NCBI RefSeq assembly: GCF_007846095.1
Contig: NZ_VOEI01000002.1
Location: 124,001 to 188,000, forward strand
DNA from: Mucilaginibacter achroorhodeus
Lineage (GTDB): Bacteria; Bacteroidota; Bacteroidia; Sphingobacteriales; Sphingobacteriaceae
Reading direction: 5' to 3'
DNA: 64,000 nt
The notes beneath the pieces are model-generated. The model made no database searches. It was given only the letters and a program-made list of their open reading frames with translations, and was not told the DNA's origin. This document shows, one piece after another, positions 16,825 through 25,985 of the stretch. A program made the translations under genes and the position numbers. How positions within the stretch are numbered: the first letter of the stretch is position 1; each line of letters begins with the position of its first letter.

Positions 16825-16851
16825 CTCAGCGGTGAGGGAAGGATTCGAACC
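16825..16851 (-). other. tRNA 3'-end-like fragment, possible attachment-site scar (left)
   Basis: On the minus strand GGTTCGAATCC followed by TTCCCTCACCGCT looks like the T-loop and 3' acceptor part of a serine-type tRNA. No D-arm or anticodon arm precedes it, so only the 3' end is present. A related 27-bp sequence (22 of 27 identical, same orientation) occurs at 49313-49339. tRNA 3' ends are the usual target of tyrosine integrases, and a truncated integrase lies at 48.8-49.1 kb. Confidence 0.55.
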
Positions 16852-17828
16852 GCCTCTCGCAATAAACTATAAATCAATTATTTATAAACACCGAAAAAAT
16901 CTGCAACCACGAATGTTACACTGTTTTAATGCACCTATCTATGCACCGTTCATCGCCTAATATACAAAATATGTGCAGATTCAATAAACTTAAATGTGCA
17001 TTTCTCGAAGCCTGTGTATATTGAATAAAACAGGCATTGACATTCTTGTTAATAAAGTTTCAATCGAATTTAAGCCAAGGTTATCATTAAATTCATCTAC
17101 GTTACAACTGCTATTTCGATGTTTATAAATTGTACTTATTAAAGCGACGTACTAACGCTTTCTAACTTTTAATCATCTTTTGCATAATAATGTGTTTTGT
17201 TGATACAAATGTAAGGGTCGGAAGAGACGAATGTTAGTTGCAGACGTTCAGTTGTTATCGCAAGACAATCAACTGCTTCTGAGAATAACCGCTGTCCTTT
17301 ACTGAACTTTAGGTCCACATATAAATGGCCTATGGTTTAATTATTTGATATTGTTCGGAATCATTTATATGGAATATAGGCAACCACTTAAAATGAATTG
17401 TAAATCAAAGATTGCCAGTGTAATTTCCAGTTGAATTGGCACAATAGAGGTGTAAGATTGTGTATCGTTGTCTATTATATATAACTGACCAATGATGTAT
17501 TAAACCTCATTTACTTCCATTATGTTTAGGGGAATTTGAAAGTTATGATTTCGAAAACAGTAGGCGCTGGGTCAAAAAGCTAATTCATTATTATCGCGAA
17601 ATGGCGTGGAATTAGCTATTGTAAATTAGTTTGAAGCCATAAATCATTTCGATAGAAATAAAATTTTAAATTATCTTCCATGCATTTTGACTTTTTTCAC
17701 TTGTTGATGGTCGGTTTTGTATAAAAAAAAGTCCTAAATTGCTAATACCTCAATTTTTACATCTACTAATTTTAGTTCATCCGTATCTGTAACGGTAACT
17801 GCTATTTATAAAGCACCTAAATTGAGGA
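16852..17828. other. AT-rich gene-free stretch after the scar
   Basis: No plausible gene on either strand. It contains GAATGTTACACTG at 16911-16923, a motif repeated at 49203-49214 upstream of the truncated integrase, and several TGCACC-like words (16931, 16943) as in integrase arm sites. The promoter for the GH43 genes should lie in the last 150 bp. Confidence 0.5.
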
Positions 17829-19433
17829 ATGATGTACTGTAGAGTTATGGCTATTTGCGCGTTGTATGCGTGCTTTTTTCTAAACAATTGTTTCGGCCAA
17901 CCCACAACTACCAGCCAGGTTTGGGGTAACTGGACCAAATGGGGCGACCAGGGGAACGGCACCTACCGCAACCCTGTTTTACCTGGCGATTACAGCGACG
18001 TGGACTGCATACGCGTAGGTACTGAATATTACGCTGTTTCATCTACCTTTCAATATTCTCCGGGTTTTGTTATTCTAAATTCAAAGGACCTGGTAAACTG
18101 GAAGATCCTGGGCCATGCGGTTAACGATATCGCATCCATATCTCCGGCCATGACCTGTGAACAAATGGACCGATACGGCAAAGGTATCTGGGCCGGAGCT
18201 ATACGATATCATAACAATCGTTTTTGGGTATATTTTGGCGACCCTGATGAGGGTTATTTCATGACATCCGCCGAAAAAGCCGAAGGACCCTGGGCGCCTT
18301 TGACACGCGTATTGGCAGAAAAAGGTTGGGATGATTGCTGCCCTTTCTGGGACGAAGACGGCCAGGCATACCTCATCGGGACGCATTTTGCAGATGGATA
18401 CAAGATACAATTGTTTAAAATGAGTGCTGATGGCAAATCGCTTATAAAGGGTTCTGATAAAGTTATTTACCAATCAGATGGCAGCGAGGCTAATAAACTT
18501 TACAAGATAAAAGGCTACTATTATCATTTGTTCAGCGAGGTTAGGAATAATGTACGCGTGCTAATGATGGAGCGTGCTAAAAACATATGGGGACCTTACG
18601 AAGGCCCAAGGCAACTTAGTGAAGGCCAACCGCAATATAATGAACCTAACCAGGGTGGTTTGGTAGAAACCCGATCAGGGCACTGGTATTTTTTAACGCA
18701 CCATGGATCCGGAGATTGGTCTGGCCGTATCTTGAGTTTACTACCGGTAACCTGGCTTGATGGCTGGCCGGTGATAGGCCAACCCAACCAGGCAGCTATT
18801 GGTGAAATGGTTTGGGAAGCCAAAAAACCAGTAGCGGGCCAACCAAGGGTAACTCCGCAAAGCAGTGATGAGTTTGCAGGCGCTTCAATTAAACCGCAAT
18901 GGGAGTGGAATTATCAGCCGAAGCAAGATAAGTGGTCGTTAACAGAGCGAAAAGGCTGGTTAAGGTTACATGCTTTTACGCCGCTAAAAGATGATCTGCT
19001 TTATGCAGGCAACACGCTAACCCAGCGTACATACCGCACAACCAGCAATGAAGTAACCGTAAAAATAGATATCAGCGGAATGGCTGATGGGCAAAAAGCA
19101 GGCTTATCTCATTTTGGCGCGCCATATTATTCAACCTTAGGTGTGATATGCACCGGTACAGAAAAGAAACTGACCTTTAGCACCAAAGATAAAACCACAG
19201 AAGGCCCTGTAATTAACGGCGAATATCTGTTGCTACGTTCTGTCTGGGGCTTAGATGGCTTAAGCACATATAGCTACAGCACCGACGGCAAAGATTTTAA
19301 AACCTTTGGTGAAAGCTACCAGCTAAGATGGGCCTCATACCGCGGCGACCGCTTAGCTATTTACTGCTACAACACCAAAGCTGATGGCGGTTACATAGAT
19401 GTTGACTTTTTCCACTATAAATATACCAATTAA
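17829..19433 (+). CDS. Secreted glycoside hydrolase family 43 enzyme (beta-xylosidase/arabinofuranosidase-like)
   Basis: 534 aa with a signal peptide (cleavage near CFG-QP). The five-bladed propeller of GH43 occupies ~45-325: general base Asp in DYSDVDCIRVG, pK-modulating Asp region around YGKGIWAGAIRYHNN, and the catalytic Glu probably in SDGSEANKLYKIKG. The C-terminal ~200 residues form a beta-sandwich like those of beta-xylosidases (DELLYAGNTLTQRT-type strands). It removes arabinose or xylose side groups from plant polysaccharides in the periplasm or outside. It is followed after 19 bp by a second GH43 gene, so the two form an operon. No SusC/D gene is adjacent; the nearest is 25 kb away. 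Confidence 0.9.
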   Translation: MMYCRVMAICALYACFFLNNCFGQPTTTSQVWGNWTKWGDQGNGTYRNPVLPGDYSDVDCIRVGTEYYAVSSTFQYSPGFVILNSKDLVNWKILGHAVNDIASISPAMTCEQMDRYGKGIWAGAIRYHNNRFWVYFGDPDEGYFMTSAEKAEGPWAPLTRVLAEKGWDDCCPFWDEDGQAYLIGTHFADGYKIQLFKMSADGKSLIKGSDKVIYQSDGSEANKLYKIKGYYYHLFSEVRNNVRVLMMERAKNIWGPYEGPRQLSEGQPQYNEPNQGGLVETRSGHWYFLTHHGSGDWSGRILSLLPVTWLDGWPVIGQPNQAAIGEMVWEAKKPVAGQPRVTPQSSDEFAGASIKPQWEWNYQPKQDKWSLTERKGWLRLHAFTPLKDDLLYAGNTLTQRTYRTTSNEVTVKIDISGMADGQKAGLSHFGAPYYSTLGVICTGTEKKLTFSTKDKTTEGPVINGEYLLLRSVWGLDGLSTYSYSTDGKDFKTFGESYQLRWASYRGDRLAIYCYNTKADGGYIDVDFFHYKYTN

Positions 19434-19452
19434 GTAAAAGCCCATTGCCCTG

Positions 19453-21528
19453 TTGATGAAACGATTGTTTACACTTATAATAGGCTGCATATTAGCTATC
19501 CCTACCCTTAATGCGCAATCATGGAGTGCCGATAACGGGAACGGAACCTACACCAATCCGCTTTTTTACGATGAATTTTCTGATCCGGACATCATCCGTG
19601 TAGGTAACGACTTTTACATGACGGGTACCACCATGCATAGCGTTCCGGGTTTGCCCGTGCTACACTCAAAGGACTTGGTGAACTGGCAAGTGGTTAGCTA
19701 CGCGCTTACACGTTTTAACCTGGGGAAAGAGTTTGATCTGACTGATGGTAGAGAAGCTTACGGGCAAGGCATATGGGCACCTTGTATCCGGTACCATAAG
19801 GGTACTTTTTACGTTTTTTCTAACATAAACAAACATGGGCTGCAGGTTTTTACAGCAACAAATGCTGCCGGCCCATGGAAACAGCATAACCTTGGCCGCA
19901 ATATTTACGACCTTTCCGTTTTGTTTGAGAACAATAAGCCTTACATCGTTTTTGGCGTTGGCGAGATAAAAATGATAGAGATGAAACCCGACCTAAGCGG
20001 TTTTATAGTTAACAGCGAAAAGGTAGTCATCCCTGAAGGTAACGCCTTGGGCGAGGGTAACCATTTTTACAAAATAAACGGCAAATATTATATAACCAAT
20101 GCAGATGCAGGCCGCTTACAGTGCGCACGCGCTACAAATATCTACGGCCCTTATGAAACCACGGTAATAAGCGCTAAAGAAACCATGGGCACCGCTTTAG
20201 GCTGGTTTACAAAAGATGTTTGGCTTGATACCCCCTTGCCTTCCGACACAGATAAGCTAACCATTGTTAAACAGAACGACAGGGTATTCGGTTCGGTGCC
20301 CATGCACCAGGGCGGTATAGTAGACTTGCCAAACGGCGATTGGTGGGGATTCTCCATGATGGATTTTCGGTCGGTAGGCAGAACAACGTTTCTATCGCCG
20401 GTTACCTGGAAAAATGGCTGGCCTTTCTTTGGCATTGAGGGAAACCTGGGCCGATCGCCACGTACATGGTTTAAGCCTAAAGTAAGCATACCTGAGAAGC
20501 CTCACCCACCCTACCAGCGAAGCGATGATTTCAAATCGGGTAAATTGGCTTCGGCATGGCAATGGAACCATAACCCTGTCGACAGTAAATGGCAGCTAAA
20601 GGCAGGTTCGCTACAATTAAATACCATGCCGGCTAAAGATTTTCTTTGGGCCCGCAACACGCTTACGCAAAGAGGTATTGGCCCGGAATCATACGCAACA
20701 GTTCAACTAAATGCCAAAAACCTCAAAGACGGCGACGTTGCCGGCCTTGGTTTAATGAACATCCCATTCGCATGGGTAGGCGTGTTACGCGACGGAAATC
20801 GATACATGTTGCGCATGTTTGATCAGTATAAACAACAAACAATTGATAAGCCTTTAAACTCCCCTCTTGTGCATTTCCGTGCATTCGGGAATTTTGACGA
20901 TGATATAGCACAGTTAAGTTACAGTGCAGATGGCAACGATTTCGAGAACATTGGTGATAGCATCCGCCTGCCCTATCAGCTAAAGACCTTCCAGGGAACC
21001 AGGTTCGCACTTTTTGCATACAACACCAAGGGGCAAGATGGTGGTTACGCAGCCTTTAGCCGCTTTACCGTTACCGAGCCCATGGCTGGCAGAACCAATA
21101 ACCTGCCTATCGGTAAAACCATTATGCTTACCAACCGTGCTAATAACCGCATGGTTTGGGCCAATCCGCATGGGATGCTTTGCCCGGGGCAAACCTACAA
21201 ACCCGGAAAAAAAATTGAAGCCTGCTCGTTTAAAGTGCTTGACCGTGGGAACGGAAAAGTTGCTTTACAGGCCGTTAAAGGAAACTGCTTTGTTACCGTA
21301 ACCGGACTTGGCTTAGCTGCTGATGTGCGCTTGCTACCGCAAGAATCTGAGGCCAGTTTATTTGTTTGGCAGGATATGCTGCGAGGCCAATGTATGCTGC
21401 TATCGTTAAAAACAAACCGCTTTGTTGGCCTTGACCCTAACACGGGCGAAGTATATTCCGCGGATTGGCCAGGCACACTGCCAGGCCGTAAAGACGGTAC
21501 CGTTTTTATGTGGCAACAAGTAAACTGA
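19453..21528 (+). CDS. Secreted GH43 enzyme with C-terminal beta-trefoil-like domain
   Basis: 691 aa with a signal peptide (FTLIIGCILAIPTLNAQ). The propeller covers ~25-330: FYDEFSDPDIIRVGNDFYM (base), YGQGIWAPCIRYH, and GEGNHFYKINGKYY (probable acid Glu). A beta-sandwich follows (~350-550). The last ~130 residues (KTIMLTNRANNRMVWANP ... ALQAVKGNCFVTVTGLG) repeat a pattern typical of a fascin/ricin-like beta-trefoil, probably a sugar-binding module, which makes it longer than usual GH43 proteins. Co-transcribed with the preceding GH43 gene; together they probably debranch an arabinoxylan- or arabinan-like glycan. Confidence 0.9.
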   Translation: MMKRLFTLIIGCILAIPTLNAQSWSADNGNGTYTNPLFYDEFSDPDIIRVGNDFYMTGTTMHSVPGLPVLHSKDLVNWQVVSYALTRFNLGKEFDLTDGREAYGQGIWAPCIRYHKGTFYVFSNINKHGLQVFTATNAAGPWKQHNLGRNIYDLSVLFENNKPYIVFGVGEIKMIEMKPDLSGFIVNSEKVVIPEGNALGEGNHFYKINGKYYITNADAGRLQCARATNIYGPYETTVISAKETMGTALGWFTKDVWLDTPLPSDTDKLTIVKQNDRVFGSVPMHQGGIVDLPNGDWWGFSMMDFRSVGRTTFLSPVTWKNGWPFFGIEGNLGRSPRTWFKPKVSIPEKPHPPYQRSDDFKSGKLASAWQWNHNPVDSKWQLKAGSLQLNTMPAKDFLWARNTLTQRGIGPESYATVQLNAKNLKDGDVAGLGLMNIPFAWVGVLRDGNRYMLRMFDQYKQQTIDKPLNSPLVHFRAFGNFDDDIAQLSYSADGNDFENIGDSIRLPYQLKTFQGTRFALFAYNTKGQDGGYAAFSRFTVTEPMAGRTNNLPIGKTIMLTNRANNRMVWANPHGMLCPGQTYKPGKKIEACSFKVLDRGNGKVALQAVKGNCFVTVTGLGLAADVRLLPQESEASLFVWQDMLRGQCMLLSLKTNRFVGLDPNTGEVYSADWPGTLPGRKDGTVFMWQQVN

Positions 21529-21809
21529 ACTATTTAAATATGTTCTTGATCATTTTCTCATCGGCAAAAATCACCGATCCATATCGATTCGTTAGTCCGT
21601 GTTTTCCCATTTCAGCTAAAATATGCTTTAATTTTCTTGGATAGTTTTAATCGGGTCAGCAAGCTTGCTAACACGCTTTTAGAAAAATCCGACGTTCGAA
21701 CTATAATAACTTTTGAGTATATCCCTTTGACAAATATTATAGCTGGTAAGCTTCAGAGAAACGAATATGGCTAACTGCATTAACAGCGAACTAACGTAAG
21801 GTAAGCGCG

Positions 21810-22151
21810 CTATTTGAATTTGATTACATCCACTTTGATGGTATAATCATCCGTAGTGTGTTGATTTACCTGTCGGTTGATCTCCGCAAAGATGACACCG
21901 TCCCCTCCTACTTCCTTTGTCTTTTCGATTGCTGATTCCCTGGTTTTATTTTGACTAGACGCTGAACTACCGGTGGCAATGTTCATATGACCAATGACTT
22001 CATACGACTGTTTGACGTCGGAGGCAGAATAAAAAGATTGAACATTCTTTGTTGCGGGATACTTAGATCCGAAGTAAGTTGGGGAATACATGGAACGAGC
22101 CGAAAGGCACAGGGTCAGGATTGATACAATAATGGAATGTGATAACTTCAT
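21810..22151 (-). CDS. Small exported protein of unknown function
   Basis: 113 aa with an N-terminal signal peptide (SHSIIVSILTLCLSARS). The mature part has VIGHMNIATG and AIEKTKEVGGDGVIFAEI, a pattern seen in small periplasmic or lipoprotein families with an alternating beta/alpha fold (DUF4156-like). The Cys at the end of the signal region is not in a good lipobox. It stands alone; a terminator-like hairpin lies upstream at 22344. Confidence 0.75.
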   Translation of the reverse strand: MKLSHSIIVSILTLCLSARSMYSPTYFGSKYPATKNVQSFYSASDVKQSYEVIGHMNIATGSSASSQNKTRESAIEKTKEVGGDGVIFAEINRQVNQHTTDDYTIKVDVIKFK

Positions 22152-22597
22152 AATTGATGGTAATGGTTAATGCTTACTAAATTTTTTAGATATAGGATAG
22201 CCTTAAATAGTTTAACCAGTTGAGAAATTTAATGATCAATATTTTTCTTAAAGAATGCTTTGAATTCTTATCAGGCTTTGCGAAATACCAAGGGTGCTTT
22301 AGCGGAAATCTAAACGCATATTATACAACGATTGACTTGACGTAAAAGGGTCGTGGAACTGCGACCCTTTTTTTGATTACTTATTGTAAGGCCGACAAAC
22401 TTCAAAATTATAACGGTTATGTTTTTTGAGATATATAGATATAAACTTATTGTTGAATTCGTATCATCTCCATGGTAGGCTAGTGTCTGACAATCCTCCG
22501 GATTAGGTATGGTCGTTCAGTTGTTTACAGTGTTCCAGCTTGTATCCAACACATTGTGCTGTAAATGATCGCTATGTATGTTACAATGGCGGTGTAA
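22152..22597. other. Intergenic region with one terminator
   Basis: Apart from the hairpin at 22344-22373, nothing supports a gene or RNA here. Confidence 0.5.
22344..22373. terminator. Intrinsic terminator hairpin
   Basis: Stem AAAAGGGTCG/CGACCCTTTT around TGGAACTG, followed by TTTT on the plus strand and preceded by AAAA, so it can work on either strand. It lies downstream of the SGNH hydrolase gene. Confidence 0.75.
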
Positions 22598-23209
22598 TTA
22601 CCGGTGAATATTGCCTTCCGCAAGACCAATGTCATTTTTTAAGACGCTGGTCCAGAGTTGATAGCCTTTACGGCTAAGATGAAGACCGTCGGCAACAAAA
22701 TATTCCGGATCCGGTCGATCACCGTCGGCCAGCATAGGTGTGAATATATCTACCCAATGCCAGTTGACATGCTTGCTCTCTATAACTGCAGATATCAATT
22801 CGTTGGCATATTTAAACTGTTCAATCAGTCCCCATCTTGCGAGACTTGGCTTCAGGGAAATAAAATAACAAGGTATGGAACCATATTTTTCCGCTACCCT
22901 TTTTGTTAAATATTCAAAAGATATGGCGATCTCTTGCGGGTGACGTCCATCAGCGAGATCATTATCACCTGCGTAGACAACAATTCTATTCGGCGTGTAA
23001 TCAGTGAGAATACGTTCAAAAAACCAAGCACAGGCAGCCAGCGTGCTACCACCGAAACCAAGATTAACAGGGTTCATATCCTTGAAATCTTCAGCCAGTT
23101 CTGTCCACTGCCTTATAGAAGAACTTCCATAAAACACAGTTTCAGGCTGGTAATTCAATGATGCGCGCTGCATTTCTAAAAGTTGAATTTCATCTTCGTA
23201 CCAAAGCAT
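22598..23209 (-). CDS. SGNH/GDSL-type hydrolase (esterase/lipase family)
   Basis: 203 aa, cytoplasmic (no signal peptide). Block I is FYGSSSIRQW with the nucleophile Ser, block II NLGFGGSTLA with the oxyanion Gly, block III VYAGDNDLADG with the Asn, and block V VADGLHLSRKGY with the Asp-x-x-His pair, so all catalytic residues are present. Such enzymes deacylate sugars or lipids; the substrate is unknown. A TTG at 23230 would add seven residues, but the ATG at 23209 is the more natural start. Confidence 0.9.
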   Translation of the reverse strand: MLWYEDEIQLLEMQRASLNYQPETVFYGSSSIRQWTELAEDFKDMNPVNLGFGGSTLAACAWFFERILTDYTPNRIVVYAGDNDLADGRHPQEIAISFEYLTKRVAEKYGSIPCYFISLKPSLARWGLIEQFKYANELISAVIESKHVNWHWVDIFTPMLADGDRPDPEYFVADGLHLSRKGYQLWTSVLKNDIGLAEGNIHR

Positions 23210-23582
23210 ATGAATCCGGTTAAATTCCAAACCTAATTAAATGATTTCTAAAATCTGCATTTGAGACCGATTCTCATGCAAAGGATTTATGAACACCCAT
23301 TGTGAACGACCAGCAGTTGTCAAACAGCAATGCCTATATTTTAGCTTTTGTATAAGGAGTCCTTTCAAGCAATTAATTTTTACAAATTGTAAAAATATTA
23401 AAGTTTTAATTTATTTTAGATGTGTCAGAAATCCTTTGTCCAAGTCACCATTTTCCTCTTATAATATTTATATATGATTGATCAGGTCGTAACCGTAATT
23501 ATGTTTTGCCAGGCCGAATTATCAGCGTGCTCATTGTATTGATCGGTTTGGATATTACCTTAACCATCGATCAGTTGAGAAA
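23210..23582. other. Intergenic region
   Basis: AT-rich, no credible gene. It probably holds promoters for the SGNH gene and for the unknown gene downstream, whose frame stays open back to ~23499 without an ATG. Confidence 0.4.
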
Positions 23583-24806
23583 TTGTTTAATATTCAAATA
23601 ATAAAGGCTATCAACACACTCAATTATCAAAATTACATACAGCAAGTAACGTGTACGCGCGAAACGGCAGAAGCTGCCAATTGTAATTTCAATCTCGAAG
23701 TGCAAAGCTTCCTTCGGAAATGGGTTATTCGTTATCAAACTGAAATGCCGCTCCGGTTCGATCAGTCGCTGGAGGAGTACTTGTCAAATAATGCTTTGCG
23801 AGATTTTTTCTTACATTCAGCTCATCCACTAAAGCAATTATTGCAAGAGGGATGTATAGCACGTCATTTGGTTAGAGGTATAGACCATGTCCATTTTGAT
23901 CCGGTGAGTGGGGATCCACTATTTGCGACGGCCGAACAGCGGATCTACAACCTTGCTCACCGGATAGACAGTGAAAACATGCACGTGCCGTTCCGTTCCG
24001 TACAACCTGCAAAGCAGACCGAGGCCGGGGACATTGCAGATATTTCCACCTATCCGCCTGAATCAGACCGCTTACGATATAATAGCGGCAACCACTTTGC
24101 AAGCCGTCCGGCTAATAACAACGTATTCGAAGAGAACAGTAAAAAATGCGTTGTCAAGTCTGCCGGTAATGTGCACGTCGTTTTTGAAAAGGGTTACCTG
24201 GAAGAACGCCTGCATGAAGTGAAACAGTGGATGGTAGAGATAAATCACACGGGTGTCGATACCTGCCAGTATTTTGTGATCTGTAGCCGCCATTCGCCTA
24301 AAGAGGGTCACTTCGGTGCTTCGTTGCTCATCATGGACCCGGTAAACCCTCATTTCCCGATACGCGTATATGTTTGTGACACTTTGCTTAAGGATCTGCC
24401 CCATCACCCCCGATGGTGGAACCATTTCATAACCGAGTACTCCAATGTTTTTGGGGATGCAATTGGTGAAGTTATAGAAGACCTTTCACACCCTTTACAG
24501 AAAGTGAATGTCAAAAGTGATATGCCGTATAGACACGATTGGGATTGCCCCTATTATGTCACGAGCATGACCGAAGCCTTGGCTGATCTGTCGCTTGCCG
24601 ATCCCTATCTGTTGGCGAGCGGAAGCTTGAAGGAAGTACACGATGCGATGAAAATTTTGATGCCGGATTATTACCTGGCTGACCAAAGCATCAAAGAACG
24701 CGGAGAAATTAAATTTGTCAATCTTATGAAACGCTGGAATAGTGGAGTAAAAGTGATCAGAGATCTGTTGACAGATGTCAGGGACAACCTATCTCTCGAG
24801 TTGTAA
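23583..24806 (+). CDS. Unknown protein, possible CE-clan (Ulp1/YopJ-like) cysteine protease
   Basis: 407 aa from a TTG at 23583; the next in-frame ATG is at 23745 (Met55), and the frame is open upstream without ATG, so the start is uncertain. The C-terminal half shows GHFGASLLIMDP (His243), VYVCDTLLKDLP (Asp266) and RHDWDCPYYVTSMTEAL (Cys322). This order and spacing of His, Asp and a Cys in a xDCxxYV context resembles Ulp1/YopJ-type cysteine proteases. No signal peptide is seen. If right, it could be an effector or toxin acting on eukaryotic or bacterial proteins. I do not recognise the N-terminal ~200 residues. The protease call is inference from motif spacing only. Confidence 0.55.
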   Translation: MFNIQIIKAINTLNYQNYIQQVTCTRETAEAANCNFNLEVQSFLRKWVIRYQTEMPLRFDQSLEEYLSNNALRDFFLHSAHPLKQLLQEGCIARHLVRGIDHVHFDPVSGDPLFATAEQRIYNLAHRIDSENMHVPFRSVQPAKQTEAGDIADISTYPPESDRLRYNSGNHFASRPANNNVFEENSKKCVVKSAGNVHVVFEKGYLEERLHEVKQWMVEINHTGVDTCQYFVICSRHSPKEGHFGASLLIMDPVNPHFPIRVYVCDTLLKDLPHHPRWWNHFITEYSNVFGDAIGEVIEDLSHPLQKVNVKSDMPYRHDWDCPYYVTSMTEALADLSLADPYLLASGSLKEVHDAMKILMPDYYLADQSIKERGEIKFVNLMKRWNSGVKVIRDLLTDVRDNLSLEL

Positions 24807-25369
24807 TATTTAATTAATTAAAATCATACTTATTATTAATTAAGCGTTTTAATGGGTCGTTGATATCACAGCTGAATCTCGTACTATATTGTTAGAAGCA
24901 GAGCTGTCATCTCATTTCGCAGATTGATAATTGTAGGCGATTAAAGATTTAGGTCGTTTCATCAAATCAGCATTTGGCCGCGGAATATATTCGGTGAAAA
25001 TCAATGCCTTGTTGGAATAAGTTACGCAAAAATCATCTCCGCGATGTGGTCCCAAATTGTTATCCATATAATCTTCACAAGATTTCGAAATAAGATTATT
25101 AGGCGTCATTCACCACTGCGTATGAGTTGACATGAGTTCGCTGGCAAGGCGCTTCTTATCCTGAATTCTCTTAATCAGTTATTAGGAAAGCCCGTTGATA
25201 GTATTTACTTGACTCGGAATCGGGTAAACCTAAAACAAATGAACACCATTGTCACGACATTAGTCATTTTGCATATACAATAAAATTATATAACAGGTTA
25301 ATATTTTAGTGACATTAATTGTAGAAAAGACAATAATCAATACCCTATATTGGTGGCATTATTAATCAA
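24807..25369. other. Intergenic region with one doubtful ORF
   Basis: A 65-codon minus-strand frame (24912-25109) begins MTPNNLISKSCEDYMDNNLG. It has no recognisable motif or clear ribosome site and may be chance or a relic. Nothing else is evident. Confidence 0.4.
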
Positions 25370-25534
25370 ATGAAAACTAACCCCTATAGCGTTCAGGCAT
25401 GCCGTTGCGGCGCAGCCAAGGCAGATGTCGTCAGAGTAAAAAGAAATTTTATAATGCGGTTTTTGCTGTTTTGGTTGCCACTAAAAAGGTACAGATGCAT
25501 GCGTTGTCTTAAATATTCCTGGAAAGTTGACTAA
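25370..25534 (+). CDS. 54-residue zinc-ribbon-like small protein
   Basis: ATG at 25370, stop TAA at 25532-25534. The product has two Cys pairs, ACRCGAA (Cys11, Cys13) and YRCMRCLKYSW (Cys43, Cys46), separated by a basic and then hydrophobic stretch (MRFLLFWLPLKRY). The arrangement fits a small zinc ribbon, perhaps membrane-associated through the central segment. Its length is below common annotation limits. Function unknown. Confidence 0.6.
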   Translation: MKTNPYSVQACRCGAAKADVVRVKRNFIMRFLLFWLPLKRYRCMRCLKYSWKVD

Positions 25535-25985
25535 TTGCTGATACCTGTATATCGCTAAGCAGTTGGTAAATTCATCACTTTTTGCTTTAAAATCATAGTC
25601 AGTGAGTACAGCTCACTGACTGTAATGTGCATCCTGCTATATCATTACCACTCCAGCGCCTTCTTGGTAAGCGTATCAAAATATATATCCGATAATGTGC
25701 ACCAAGCGTATTGCCATTGAAAGTGTCTCTATTTTTAATTTAATGCCATTCTATAACTTACATTAAACTCAAAGCTGTCATCCACCCTATCTGACACTTT
25801 AAAAATTGAGTAACATCCACTACAAGCTCGATACGGTAACGGATAGCATTTTTTCAAAACCCTCGAGAAATGGCCAATCTTGGCATTTGACAAACAATCT
25901 CAAAATTTCTCCTAACAAATCCACATTTAAAAGCGTTTCGTTATGGTAATAAAATTTACCTATTTAGAAATTCATCGCAGCAAAA
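25535..25985. other. Intergenic region with a perfect palindrome
   Basis: Contains AGTCAGTGAG-TACAG-CTCACTGACT at 25597-25621 and otherwise nothing gene-like. The promoter of the SDR gene should lie near 25900-25970. Confidence 0.5.
25597..25621. repeat. Perfect inverted repeat (10-bp arms, 5-bp loop)
   Basis: AGTCAGTGAG and CTCACTGACT around TACAG. There is no T run after it on either strand, so it is more likely an operator or an RNA hairpin than a terminator. Confidence 0.6.

Noticed and set aside
16825..16930. A complete serine tRNA gene at the left scar.
   Set aside because: Only the T-loop and 3' acceptor part is found; no anticodon or D-arm can be folded from the following bases.
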